A stretch of DNA of 64,000 bases, taken from positions 62,001 to 126,000 of the forward strand of contig JAQTQB010000008.1 of assembly GCA_028712475.1 (NCBI GenBank). Direction: 5' to 3'. This document shows positions 25,280-33,984 of the stretch, in pieces. The notes under the pieces were generated by a model. That model worked only from the letters and a program-made list of their open reading frames with translations, was not told the origin of the DNA and ran no database searches. This DNA is from Verrucomicrobiales bacterium. GTDB lineage: Bacteria > Verrucomicrobiota > Verrucomicrobiia > Limisphaerales > UBA11358. The position numbers and the translations under genes were made by a program. Position 1 is the first letter of the stretch; each line of letters starts with the position of its first letter.

Positions 25280-25651
25280 TTACGGGAGGACGTGATCCGG
25301 CGTCACATTTCCAGCGAGCGAGCAGGTCGGGCTTGACTGCACGTCTGTAACAGCATAAGTGCCGTTGGCCGGGCAGCCGGGGATCTGACTGGCCGAGTTC
25401 AACTTGATGTAGGGCGTCAAGTCAGAGAGTAGGACGTTGTCGCTGCTGACCTTCTTGTTTTCCAACGCCCACTGGTTGATCGCCGCGTCAATCTGGCGGA
25501 GGTTGTTGATGCACGCATTGGCCTGGGAGGTGGCGCGCGCCTTGACGAAGTTCGGAATCGCAATCGCGGCCAGCAAGCCGATGATGGCGACAACGATCAT
25601 GATTTCTACCAGCGTGAAGCCGGCCTTACGGGTGTTTTTCATTGTCTTCAT
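25280..25651 (-). CDS. Type IV pseudopilin-like protein (copy 2)
   Basis: 123 residues: leader MKTMKNTRKAG, helix FTLVEIMIVVAIIGLLAAIA, then the same minor-pseudopilin C-terminal domain as copy 1. The central part is identical at the base level over 133 bp (25347-25479 versus 24740-24872), while the leader and the last 15 residues differ. Each gene has a similar 5' region, including a conserved GTTATA (minus-strand TATAAC) at 25701-25706 and 25090-25095 that may be the -10 box. Tandem duplication of a whole transcription unit followed by gene conversion is the simplest reading. Confidence 0.88.
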   Translation of the reverse strand: MKTMKNTRKAGFTLVEIMIVVAIIGLLAAIAIPNFVKARATSQANACINNLRQIDAAINQWALENKKVSSDNVLLSDLTPYIKLNSASQIPGCPANGTYAVTDVQSSPTCSLAGNVTPDHVLP

Positions 25652-26108
25652 TTTGTTTTTCTTTCTGTTTTATGTGCGGTGTGAACTTCGCGACCGGCGG
25701 GTTATATGATGACACTTTTGTTCACTTGAATTGCCCGTCGCAACCGCAACTGCTGACACCATAGCAGCACCAGTGCCAAAGTTCAAAACCATAATCACCA
25801 TTGACGCTTCGGTTCAATTCCTCAATTAAAACCTCATAGAGCCATCAGTCTGAACTGACGGCGGCTACGGGCGCAGCCGGTTATCTGCCTCAAGTGTCCC
25901 ACGGCTGGCTGTCCTGTAACATTTCAAGACACACTGGGATTATGTTTGCCGTTTGGGGAATGGCGCAATATGCCGTCGGTGCCGCGAAACCCGAACGCCG
26001 GACGTTGTCATCGAAACCGGTGGCGTTTGCCTGGTGCCGAAATCAGGGAAAAAATTTCGGGACGAACGCGGAACGGATTCACCGGATGATATAGCACACG
26101 TCAGCCGT
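25652..26108. other. 457 bp intergenic region
   Basis: It holds the presumed promoter of pseudopilin copy 2 (TATAAC on the minus strand, 25701-25706) and a small palindrome GCCATCAGT-CTGA-ACTGACGGC (25842-25864). Nearest the LysR stop is sequence I cannot assign. A short open frame at 25940-26188 has no recognisable product. Confidence 0.5.
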
Positions 26109-27035
26109 TCAATGCCTGGACTTGTCCGGCTCGCTGCGCAGAGGAATCGAAGCGGATTCGCACAGCCCGATGAAAGTTTCCTCCGCAAGGTTCAGCCGTT
26201 TGCCGCGCCAGTGCAGGATGCCCCAGCGGCGCTGCAGTTTGCGCCGGCCCAGCGGCAGGGCCACGAGCGAGCCGTCCTCGATTTCTTTCCGCGCGATCCA
26301 CGGTGCGAGGATGCTCACGCCGATGCCGAGCTTCACCAGTTCCTTCGTCGCCTCCATGCTGCCGAGTTCGATCACGGTGTTCAGCACCATCTGTTCGCGG
26401 CGGAAATAGTCCTCGATGAGCCGGAACGTGATGCTGTGCTTGTTGTAAAGGATATAGTTCTGGCGCGGGATTTCGGATCGTTCCACGCGCCCGGCCTTCG
26501 CCCACGGATGCAGCGCCGCCACGATGAAATGCAGTTCGTCCGTGAACAACGGATGAAATTCAAGCTGCGGTTCGCTGCTGGCCAGCGAAAGCGCGAGGTC
26601 AATGCGCTGGTGCAGCAGCGAGTCCACCAGCTCCGGCGTGTCACCCGGTTCGATGGTGATGGCGTGTTCGGGAAAACTTTCTTTGAACTCGCGCAGCACC
26701 GGCGGAATGATGTGCTGGCACGCCGTCGTGCTCGCGCCCAGCCGCAACCTGCCCCTGCCCCACTTGCCGAGATGACCAAGCGTCTCGCGCGCGGTCTTCA
26801 TTTCCTGCAGGATTTTCTTCGAGTGATGCAGCAGTTGTTCGCCCGCCTGCGTGAGCACGACTTTTTTACCCAGCTTGTCCAAAAGGCGACAGCCAATATC
26901 CCGCTCCAGCGCCTTCATCGAGTGGCTGATGCCCGATTGCGTGAGGTGCAGCTCGCGCGCAGCCTGCGTGAAGCTGCCCGTGCGCGCCAGTGCGCAGAAC
27001 GCGCGAACCTGCCGGCTGTCGAGGGGCGTGCTCAT
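26109..27035 (-). CDS. LysR-type regulator divergent from the nitrate cluster
   Basis: 308 residues from the ATG at 27035; an earlier ATG at 27107 would run back across the intergenic promoter. The N-terminal winged helix reads RQVRAFCALARTGSFTQAARELHLTQSGISHSMKALERDIGCRLLDK. The C-terminal effector domain (about 95-295) is of the periplasmic-binding type 2 fold. Divergent placement beside the first gene of the nitrate cluster makes it the likely activator of that cluster, in the manner of NtcB/CysB-type regulators. Effector unknown. Confidence 0.9.
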   Translation of the reverse strand: MSTPLDSRQVRAFCALARTGSFTQAARELHLTQSGISHSMKALERDIGCRLLDKLGKKVVLTQAGEQLLHHSKKILQEMKTARETLGHLGKWGRGRLRLGASTTACQHIIPPVLREFKESFPEHAITIEPGDTPELVDSLLHQRIDLALSLASSEPQLEFHPLFTDELHFIVAALHPWAKAGRVERSEIPRQNYILYNKHSITFRLIEDYFRREQMVLNTVIELGSMEATKELVKLGIGVSILAPWIARKEIEDGSLVALPLGRRKLQRRWGILHWRGKRLNLAEETFIGLCESASIPLRSEPDKSRH

Positions 27036-27100
27036 GTATGAATCCGTCTCATTGTTTCCATTGAAATTAAGAGTAGCAATCATTGCGCCGGAATCAACCC

Positions 27101-27117
27101 TTGGCACATGGCGCGCT
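27101..27117 (+). promoter_or_regulatory. Sigma-54-like -24/-12 element before the nitrate operon
   Basis: TTGGCACATGGCGCGCT contains the full TTGGCAC -24 box and GC at -12 with exactly 10 bp between GG and GC. Transcription would start near 27128, about 25 bp before the GTG at 27152. The -12 half (GCGCT versus TTGCT) is imperfect. RpoN control of nitrate assimilation is biologically sensible, but no NtrC-type activator is in the window. Confidence 0.4.
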
Positions 27118-27151
27118 TAATCATCGTGCAACGGCTGAAAAACCGCGACCA

Positions 27152-28267
27152 GTGAACAAAAAGACGCACACCATAAAAAATCAGACGACACAACGGAAGT
27201 TGCGCGTCGGTTTCGTGCCGCTGACAGATTGCGCGCCGCTCGTGATGGCGCACGAACTAGGCCTGTTCCGCAAGTTCGGCCTGAACGTCGCCTTGAGCCG
27301 CGAACTCGGCTGGGCGACGATCCGCGACAAAGTGATCCACGGCGAACTGGAGGCCGCGCACGCCGTCGCCGGAATGCCCGTGGCCGCGACGCTCGGACTT
27401 GGCTCGATTTCCTGCGACTGCCTCACCGCGCTGGTGCTGAATTTGCACGGCAACGCCATAACGCTCTCGAACGAACTTTGGAAGAGCGGTGTGCGCGATG
27501 GAAAAACCTTGCACGCAGAAATCACCCGTTCGCGCCGCGAGAAAACTTTCACGTTTGGCGTCGTCTCTCCGCATTCATCGCACAATTTTCTGCTGCGCGA
27601 CTGGCTGGCGGCGGCGGGGATTCATCCCGACCGCGACGTGCGCGTCGTAGTCGTGCCGCCGCCGCAGATGGTGGCGAATCTCAAGGCCGGAAATCTTGAC
27701 GGCTTCTGCGTAGGCGAACCGTGGAACTCAATGGCGGTGCAGTCGCGCGTTGGCTGGTGCGTGGCCGTGAGCGCGGAGCTTGCGCCTGGCCATCCTGAAA
27801 AAGTTCTCATGGTGCGGCGCGACTTTGCCGGGAAGCACGATGAACAGCATCTCGCGCTCGTCGCCGCACTGCTGGAAGCATGCGAATTTTGTGATGCGCC
27901 CGGCAATCGGGAACAAATCATCGCCACGCTCGCCCTGCCCGCCTATGTGAATGTTCCGGCGGCGGCGCTGCGGCGCGGGTTCAGCACGGAATTTGATTTC
28001 GGCCACGGCGAAGTGCGGCATGTCCAGAACTTCAGCGTCTTTCACCGTCACAACGCAAACGAACCTTCCGGCGACAAAGCCGCGTGGGTTTTGCAACGGT
28101 TGCGCGCCAGCGGCCTGTGTCCGGATCCGGCGGTGCTGAACGCCGAACTGGGCCACCGCGCTTTCCGCACGGATATTTTTGACCGGGCCGTCTGCCTCCG
28201 CAATTCCACCACCACCATTGACTATGAAAAACAAACCCAATCAGAAAACGAACTTGTCCTCGCATAA
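27152..28267 (+). CDS. NrtA/CmpA-like protein without export signal, candidate NasS-type nitrate sensor
   Basis: 371 residues from GTG 27152 (VNKKTHTIKNQ); the ATG at 27083 precedes the promoter-like element and gives an unlikely head. The fold is that of NrtA: LRVGFVPLTDCAPLVMAHELGLFRKFGL, VVVPPPQMVANLKAGNLDGFCVGEPWN. It has no signal peptide or Tat motif, unlike the true NrtA that follows. NrtA-like proteins kept in the cytoplasm are known as NasS, which senses nitrate or nitrite and restrains the antiterminator NasT. No ANTAR/NasT protein is encoded nearby, but a LysR protein is, so a different partner is possible. An alternative is a degenerate transporter subunit. Confidence 0.75.
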   Translation: MNKKTHTIKNQTTQRKLRVGFVPLTDCAPLVMAHELGLFRKFGLNVALSRELGWATIRDKVIHGELEAAHAVAGMPVAATLGLGSISCDCLTALVLNLHGNAITLSNELWKSGVRDGKTLHAEITRSRREKTFTFGVVSPHSSHNFLLRDWLAAAGIHPDRDVRVVVVPPPQMVANLKAGNLDGFCVGEPWNSMAVQSRVGWCVAVSAELAPGHPEKVLMVRRDFAGKHDEQHLALVAALLEACEFCDAPGNREQIIATLALPAYVNVPAAALRRGFSTEFDFGHGEVRHVQNFSVFHRHNANEPSGDKAAWVLQRLRASGLCPDPAVLNAELGHRAFRTDIFDRAVCLRNSTTTIDYEKQTQSENELVLA

Positions 28268-29519
28268 CCTCAACCGCCGCCAGTTTCTTGGAAAAGCCGC
28301 CAAAGGGCTGACGCTCGCCACGCTGTTTGCCGGCCTGCCCAAGAGCTGGATGGGCACGGCCTACGCCAGCGACGCGCCGGAAACCACCGCGCTGAACTTT
28401 GGCATGATCGCGCTGACCGACTGCTCGCCCATCGTCATCGCGCACGAAAAGGGGCTGTTCAAAAAATACGGCATCCAGTCCACCGTCACCAAAGGCGCGA
28501 ACTGGGCGGCCATCCGCGACAATCTTTCCAGCGGCACCATCCAGGCCACGCACATGCTCCTCGGCATGCCGATCGCCTCGACGATGGGCCTCGCCGGTTC
28601 GCCGAAGAAACCGATGATCATTCCGTGGTTGTTGAACCGCAACGGCCAGGCCATCACGCTCAAGACCGAGTGGAAGGGCAAGGTTGGTGCCGACCCGAAG
28701 GACATCAAGCCCTTCGTGGAGTCCGCCAAGAAACTGGGCGAGCCGCTCACGTTTGCGATGACGTTTCCGCCGGGAACGCACGCAATGTGGATGCGCTATT
28801 ACCTCGGTGCCGGTGGCATCAACCCGGACAAGGATGTTTCGCTCATCACCGTGCCGCCGCCGCAGATGGTGGCGAACATGAAGATCGGCAAGATGGACGG
28901 CTACTGCGTGGGTGAACCGTGGAACGCCCGCGCCATCGCGGACAAGATCGGTTTCACCTCCGTTTCCACGCAGGACATGTGGAAGGATCACCCGGAAAAA
29001 GTCTGCGCGTTCCTCGCCGAGTTTGCCGACAAAAATCCGAAGACGGTCAAGGCCGTGCTCAAGGCGTTGAACGAGGCTAGCGTGTGGCTGGATGTCATGG
29101 ACAACCGCCCGGAGCAATGCGCCATCGTCAGCAAGCCGACCTACATCAACTGCGATGCGAAGACGATTCTTGGACGTTTGCAAGGCCACTACGATTATGG
29201 TGACGGGCGCACGAAGGAAGATCCGAACTACATGATCTTCAGCAGCCGCAACTGCAATTATCCGCAGCCCAAATACGCCAAGTGGTTTCTCTCGCAGTAT
29301 CGCCGCTGGGGTTTGCTCAAGGGCACGCCCGATTACGAAGGCATCACCAAACAAGTCATGCGCCCGGACATTTACGAAGAGGCGATGAAGGAAATCGGCT
29401 ACGCGCACGGCGGCCTGGACAACAGCAAGGAGACCTTGTTCGACGGCGCGACGTTCGACCCGACGGGCGACCCCGAGGCGTATGCCAAGAGCTTCGCGGT
29501 GAACAACGTGAAGGGCTGA
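28224..29519 (+). CDS. nrtA: Nitrate ABC transporter substrate-binding protein, Tat-exported
   Basis: 431 residues from the ATG at 28224, which overlaps the end of the previous gene by 44 bp in another frame. The N-terminus carries a twin-arginine signal (LNRRQFLGKAAKGLTLATLF). The mature protein has NrtA/CmpA family motifs: LNFGMIALTDCSPIVIAHEKGLF, TFPPGTHAMWMRYYLGAGGI, VPPPQMVANMKIGKMDGYCVGEPWN. It would capture nitrate or nitrite in the periplasm for NrtB and the ATPases. Discrimination from bicarbonate-binding CmpA rests on the surrounding nitrate genes. Confidence 0.9.
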   Translation: MKNKPNQKTNLSSHNLNRRQFLGKAAKGLTLATLFAGLPKSWMGTAYASDAPETTALNFGMIALTDCSPIVIAHEKGLFKKYGIQSTVTKGANWAAIRDNLSSGTIQATHMLLGMPIASTMGLAGSPKKPMIIPWLLNRNGQAITLKTEWKGKVGADPKDIKPFVESAKKLGEPLTFAMTFPPGTHAMWMRYYLGAGGINPDKDVSLITVPPPQMVANMKIGKMDGYCVGEPWNARAIADKIGFTSVSTQDMWKDHPEKVCAFLAEFADKNPKTVKAVLKALNEASVWLDVMDNRPEQCAIVSKPTYINCDAKTILGRLQGHYDYGDGRTKEDPNYMIFSSRNCNYPQPKYAKWFLSQYRRWGLLKGTPDYEGITKQVMRPDIYEEAMKEIGYAHGGLDNSKETLFDGATFDPTGDPEAYAKSFAVNNVKG

Positions 29520-29556
29520 TCGAAACCTTAATTTTGCACGCCCAAAACCATGCGAT

Positions 29557-29805
29557 ATGACCCCACCCATATCAAAACGCGATCTGTGGAAACTGTCCTT
29601 TCAACAACGCGCTGTGTGGTTGCGGGCGTGCAAACTCGGCTTGACGGCCGGCTGCGTGCAGGCGGCGGTCAACCAAGGCGACATCTGGCTGCATCACGCG
29701 GAAAACGCGGAGGTGATCGCCAAGACAATCCTTTCGCCGGTCATCAGCTTCGCGCTGGTGCTGGTGGCCGCCGCTGAAACATGGGTGCAGAAATCTCCGA
29801 AGTAA
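29557..29805 (+). CDS. Small membrane protein in the nitrate transport operon
   Basis: 82 residues, unrecognised. A basic helical head (KRDLWKLSFQQRAVWLRACK) is followed by a probable membrane segment at about 58-74 (ILSPVISFALVLVAAAE). It lies between nrtA (37 bp gap) and nrtB (7 bp gap), so co-expression is nearly certain. It might be a transporter accessory or assembly factor. Coding status is supported by spacing and codon use, not by family recognition. Confidence 0.65.
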   Translation: MTPPISKRDLWKLSFQQRAVWLRACKLGLTAGCVQAAVNQGDIWLHHAENAEVIAKTILSPVISFALVLVAAAETWVQKSPK

Positions 29806-29812
29806 AATTGAC

Positions 29813-30607
29813 ATGAAAGAAAACGTTTTCAAAAAAATTGACTGGCTCGTCCTGCCGCTGATCGGCGTGGCGGCGGTTTTAATCCTTTGGCAAATCTCGT
29901 GCGCAACATGGGCGAAAGATTTGCCGACCCCGCACAAGACGTGGGAGACAAGCAAACCCTACATCGTCGAACCGTTCGCCAAGCGCGGCGAGATGGACCA
30001 GGGCATTTTACGGTTCACCTGGTATTCGCTGATCCTCGTCGCCAAAGGTTATGCGCTCGCACTCATCATCGGCACGCCGGTTGGTTTTTTTCTGGGACTG
30101 TCCAAGACGTTCACGAAAATTTTTGATCCGTTGATTCAAGTTTTGCGTCCGGTGTCGCCGCTCGCGTGGCTGCCGCTCGGTCTGGTGCTGTTCATGGGCG
30201 CGGGCAAAAACGCTTCCGAACTGGGTGCGCTGTTCACCATCGCGGTCTGCTCGATGTGGCCGACGGTCTTGAACACCGCCGTCGGCGTGCGCGCGATTCC
30301 ACAGGATTATTTGAACGTGGCCAAAGTTTTGAAGCTCTCGCGCACGAAAACGCTTTTCAAAGTCCTGATCCCCGCGTCGCTGCCGTATATGTTCACCGGT
30401 TTTCGCTTGAGCCTCGGCATCGCGTGGCTGGTCATCGTCGCGGCGGAAATGCTCACGGGCCGGCCCGGCGTCGGCGGGTTCCTGTGGCAGGAATACAACA
30501 GCCTCATTTACGAACACATCATCCTTTGCATCGTCACCATCGGCGTGGTCGGCTTCATCCTCGACCGCCTGATGAGCGTGGTGGAACGCCGTTTCAAAAC
30601 CATCTGA
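29813..30607 (+). CDS. nrtB: Nitrate ABC transporter permease
   Basis: 264 residues with about six membrane helices and the binding-protein-dependent permease loop EAA-like motif [36 protein letters not shown] (about 160-195). The C-terminal pair is [28 protein letters not shown] and [17 protein letters not shown]. It matches the NrtB/SsuC/TauC group; the nitrate assignment comes from context. Confidence 0.9.
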   Translation: MKENVFKKIDWLVLPLIGVAAVLILWQISCATWAKDLPTPHKTWETSKPYIVEPFAKRGEMDQGILRFTWYSLILVAKGYALALIIGTPVGFFLGLSKTFTKIFDPLIQVLRPVSPLAWLPLGLVLFMGAGKNASELGALFTIAVCSMWPTVLNTAVGVRAIPQDYLNVAKVLKLSRTKTLFKVLIPASLPYMFTGFRLSLGIAWLVIVAAEMLTGRPGVGGFLWQEYNSLIYEHIILCIVTIGVVGFILDRLMSVVERRFKTI

Positions 30608-30618
30608 AGCCAAATCCC

Positions 30619-31518
30619 GTGCCATTTTTAGAACTTAAAAACGTCAGCAAAAGTTTCGGCGGCAACCCGGTGCTCAAGGACATCAGCCTGAACATCGAAA
30701 AGGGCGAGTTCGTCGCCATCGTCGGCTTTTCCGGCACGGGCAAGACGACGCTCATTTCGCTCATCGCGGGTTTGCTCAAGCCCAGCCACGGTTCGCTGAT
30801 GCTGAACGATCTGGAGATCACCGGGCCGGGGCCGGATCGTGGAATCGTTTTTCAGAATTACTCGCTGCTGCCGTGGCTGACGGTGTTTGAAAATATTCTG
30901 CTCGCGGTGGAAGCGGTGAATCCGAACTGGACGCCGGACAAACGAAAAGAGCACGTCGAGAAATACATCGCGATGGTCAACCTCACGCCCGCGCGCAACA
31001 AGCTGCCCAGCGAACTTTCCGGCGGCATGAGACAGCGCGTTTCCGTGGCGCGGGCGCTGGCGATGGACCCGCAAATCCTGCTGCTCGACGAGCCGCTCTC
31101 CGCGCTGGATGCGCTGACGCGGGCGACGTTGCAGGACGAAATTTCCCGCATCTGGTCGCAGGACCGCAAGACGGTCGTGATGATCACGAACGATCCGGAC
31201 GAAGGCATTTTGCTGGCGGACCGAATCATTCCGCTGACCGCCGGGCCGGGCGCGACGCTGGGGCCGGAGATCACGATTGACCTGCCCCGTCCGCGCGACC
31301 GCAAGGAGATCAACCACAGCGCGCGGTTCAAGGAAATCCGCCGCGAACTGATCACGTTCATGCTCAATTCAAAGAGCGAGCGGCATACGTCCATCACGAA
31401 GAAACTGATTTTGCCGGACATCGAACCGGAGGATTTGGATCGTCCGCCCCGCTTTTTCACCGGTCGGGCGAGGCCGAAACGCGCCAGTGAAATCAAGGAA
31501 GAGACGGTGGAAGCATGA
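30619..31518 (+). CDS. nrtC: Nitrate ABC transporter ATPase 1
   Basis: 299 residues. I place the start at GTG 30619 ([15 protein letters not shown]), 11 bp after the nrtB stop; a long open extension to 30166 is only the permease gene read in another frame. Walker A is GFSGTGKTT, the signature [16 protein letters not shown], Walker [13 protein letters not shown]. Cyanobacterial NrtC carries a large C-terminal NrtA-like regulatory domain; here only a 50-residue tail follows the ATPase, so that direct nitrate control is absent. Confidence 0.88.
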   Translation: MPFLELKNVSKSFGGNPVLKDISLNIEKGEFVAIVGFSGTGKTTLISLIAGLLKPSHGSLMLNDLEITGPGPDRGIVFQNYSLLPWLTVFENILLAVEAVNPNWTPDKRKEHVEKYIAMVNLTPARNKLPSELSGGMRQRVSVARALAMDPQILLLDEPLSALDALTRATLQDEISRIWSQDRKTVVMITNDPDEGILLADRIIPLTAGPGATLGPEITIDLPRPRDRKEINHSARFKEIRRELITFMLNSKSERHTSITKKLILPDIEPEDLDRPPRFFTGRARPKRASEIKEETVEA

Positions 31519-32387
31519 GCCATTACGTCGAACTTTCCGACCTGACGAAGATTTATCCGACGCCGAAAGGCGGGGCGGTGATCGTCAAGAATTTCAACTT
31601 GCGCATCAAAAAAGGCGAGTTCACCACGCTCATCGGCCATTCCGGCTGCGGCAAAAGCACGGTGCTTTCGATGCTCGCCGGATTGAGCGAGATTTCCGGC
31701 GGCGGAATCATTCTGGCCGGACGCGAACTCGATGGCGCGGGGCCGGATCGCGGCGTGGTGTTCCAATCGCCTTCGCTGCTGCCGTGGATGACGGCGTTTG
31801 AAAATGTGATGCTCGGTGTGAACCAGGTCTTTTACACGACGGACAAAATCGAACGCCGCGAAATCGCCGAGTATTACCTCACGGTCGTCGGCCTCGGCGA
31901 CGCGATGCACAAGCGGCCCGCCGAACTTTCGCAGGGCATGAGGCAGCGCGTCGGCATCGCCCGCGCGTTCGCGCTCAAGCCGAAGATGCTGCTGCTCGAC
32001 GAGCCGTTCGGCATGCTCGACACGCTGACGCGCTACGAATTGCAGCAGGTGCTCGTGGATTTGTGGAGCAAGAACAACATCACCGCGCTCATGGTCACAC
32101 ACGACGTGGATGAGGCGCTGTTCTTGAGCGACCGCGTGGTGTGCATGACCGACGGCCCGGCGGCGGAGGTCGGCGAAATCATGGAAGTGAATTTCCCGCG
32201 CCCGCGCGAGCGCAAGGCGGTGTTCGAGCATCCGGATTATTACAAGTTGCGCGAGCAGCTCATCGAATTTCTCGAAGTCCGCGCGCACCGGAAAGCGGTT
32301 GCGCCGAAAATTGAACCGCCGCCCGTGGAAAAAATTCTGCCGCCGGGCAAAGATAATTTCAGAAAACCCGAGTTGAACCACGTTTGA
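31515..32387 (+). CDS. nrtD: Nitrate ABC transporter ATPase 2
   Basis: 290 residues, overlapping the previous gene by 4 bp (ATGA). Walker [10 protein letters not shown], signature [16 protein letters not shown], Walker [13 protein letters not shown], switch [12 protein letters not shown]. It pairs with the first ATPase as the NrtCD-type heterodimer. A 40-residue basic/Pro tail is specific to this protein. Confidence 0.9.
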   Translation: MSHYVELSDLTKIYPTPKGGAVIVKNFNLRIKKGEFTTLIGHSGCGKSTVLSMLAGLSEISGGGIILAGRELDGAGPDRGVVFQSPSLLPWMTAFENVMLGVNQVFYTTDKIERREIAEYYLTVVGLGDAMHKRPAELSQGMRQRVGIARAFALKPKMLLLDEPFGMLDTLTRYELQQVLVDLWSKNNITALMVTHDVDEALFLSDRVVCMTDGPAAEVGEIMEVNFPRPRERKAVFEHPDYYKLREQLIEFLEVRAHRKAVAPKIEPPPVEKILPPGKDNFRKPELNHV

Positions 32388-32421
32388 ATCCAACCAAATG
32401 CCAACCCTAAAAACCAAAATC

Positions 32422-33903
32422 ATGAAGCCAACCCTAAAAACCCTCTCCGCTGGCGCGCTCGTGCTCGCGGCCCTTGAACAAGCACACGCCCAATACACGC
32501 CGCCACCGCCGCCCACGCCATTCCAGGGATTCATCAACGAATTTTTCCGCGCCAAGGATCCCTACATGAACCAGTGGGATATCGCCGGCCAATTCCGTTT
32601 CCGCTATGAGAACCGGCAGGGCTACGGCATCCCCGGCATTCCCGGCTCGGTGGATTTCCGCGCGCAGAACGCCAAGGTGGACAACGACTATTATCTGACC
32701 CGCACGCGTCTGCATGTCGGTTACACCGAGAAATGGTGGAGCGCCTATGTCGAAGGCCAGGCCAGCACGGACAATAACGACGCGCGGTTCGCTTATCCCA
32801 ACATCCCGGCCGTTCCCGGCACCTTTCAGCGCAAAGGCAACGGCCCGGAAGCCGACCTGATTGACCTCCATCAGGGCTACGTCACCATCGGCAACCACAA
32901 GGAATTTCCGCTCTCGGCCAAAGTCGGCCGCCAGGAATTATCCTATGGCGAAGAGCGGCTGATTGGTGCGTTCAACTGGAACAACATCGGACGCTCGTTC
33001 GACGCCGCCAAAGTGCGCTGGCAGACCGAGTGGTTCGGCGCGGATTTTTTCAGCGGACGCCCGGTGATTCCGCAGGACGGCCAGTTTGATCTGTCGAACG
33101 ACTACGATCTTCTCTCCGGCGTTTATGCCACGAGCATGAAAATCCCAAAAAACATCTTCGACCTTTATTTTCTGGCGCGGAACTCCACGCGCCACGCCAA
33201 CAGCGCCGAACCCAACCCGCAGTTCCCGCAGCCGACCGCCCGCGACATCTACACCGTCGGTGGCCGCCTCAAATCCAAGCCGGGCGAATTTGGCGGCTGG
33301 GATTATTCCGTGGAAGGCGCGTATCAGTTCGGCGATTTCGCCCCCTCAACCACGGCGGCGCGGTTGACGCAAAATGCCTACATGTTTGTGGCACAAGGCG
33401 GTTATACCTTCACCGATCTCTGGTCCACGCCCCGGCTCGGTTTGGAATTCGACTACGGTTCCGGCGACAACAATCCGACTGATGGCACGCACGGGACGTT
33501 TGAAAACCTGTTCCCGACGAACCACAAGTTTTACGGCTCGATGGATTTTGTCTCGCTGCAAAACATCCAGGACGCCGGCATCAACCTGACGTGCAAGCCG
33601 ACCCCGCGCATGAGCGCCGCCCTCATGGGCAATGCCCTGTGGCTCGCCAACACGCATGACTTTTTCTACAACGCCGCCGGCGGGCCGCGCACGGCGGGCG
33701 GTTATGGCATCAATCCTGGCTACAACAGCTTTCTGGGCACCGAACTGACGGCGATCACCGGTTACGCGGTCACCCGCTTTGCCCAAGTTGAGGTTGGTTA
33801 CAGCCACTTCTTCACTGGCAAATACATCGAGCAATCGCTCGCTGGCGTCGGCGGCGCCACGGATGCGAACTTTTTCTATGTCCAGACCAGCGTCAATTTT
33901 TAA
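32422..33903 (+). CDS. Outer-membrane beta-barrel porin (alginate-export-like)
   Basis: 493 residues from ATG 32422, which gives a compact signal peptide ending AHAQ; the upstream ATG 32398 repeats the same CCAACCCTAAAAACC stretch and looks like a local duplication. After a Pro-rich linker (QYTPPPPPTPFQ) come alternating amphipathic strands with aromatic girdles, e.g. WDIAGQFRFRYENR, KVGRQELSYGEERLIGAFNWNNIGRSFDAAKV, and a C-terminal strand ending in F (FFYVQTSVNF). The motifs resemble the alginate-export porin family. Position 34 bp after nrtD suggests a nitrate or nitrite pore in the outer membrane. Confidence 0.82.
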   Translation: MKPTLKTLSAGALVLAALEQAHAQYTPPPPPTPFQGFINEFFRAKDPYMNQWDIAGQFRFRYENRQGYGIPGIPGSVDFRAQNAKVDNDYYLTRTRLHVGYTEKWWSAYVEGQASTDNNDARFAYPNIPAVPGTFQRKGNGPEADLIDLHQGYVTIGNHKEFPLSAKVGRQELSYGEERLIGAFNWNNIGRSFDAAKVRWQTEWFGADFFSGRPVIPQDGQFDLSNDYDLLSGVYATSMKIPKNIFDLYFLARNSTRHANSAEPNPQFPQPTARDIYTVGGRLKSKPGEFGGWDYSVEGAYQFGDFAPSTTAARLTQNAYMFVAQGGYTFTDLWSTPRLGLEFDYGSGDNNPTDGTHGTFENLFPTNHKFYGSMDFVSLQNIQDAGINLTCKPTPRMSAALMGNALWLANTHDFFYNAAGGPRTAGGYGINPGYNSFLGTELTAITGYAVTRFAQVEVGYSHFFTGKYIEQSLAGVGGATDANFFYVQTSVNF

Positions 33904-33984
33904 TCACGGATTTAGCGACGCAGTTCCTCCCGTCGCCGCGCCCCATCGCGAGGTGGGGCGCGTCCCTATTTTACCGGTTGCTCA

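Noticed and set aside
27083-27151. ATG start for the NasS-like gene at 27083
   Set aside because: It would place the sigma-54-like element inside the gene and adds 23 residues without family likeness; GTG 27152 is preferred.
28032-29570. 512-codon minus-strand open frame
   Set aside because: Antisense shadow of nrtA and the preceding gene in GC-rich DNA; composition is typical of a mirror frame.
30858-32555. 565-codon minus-strand open frame
   Set aside because: Covers both NrtC/NrtD ATPase genes in antisense; no motif of its own.
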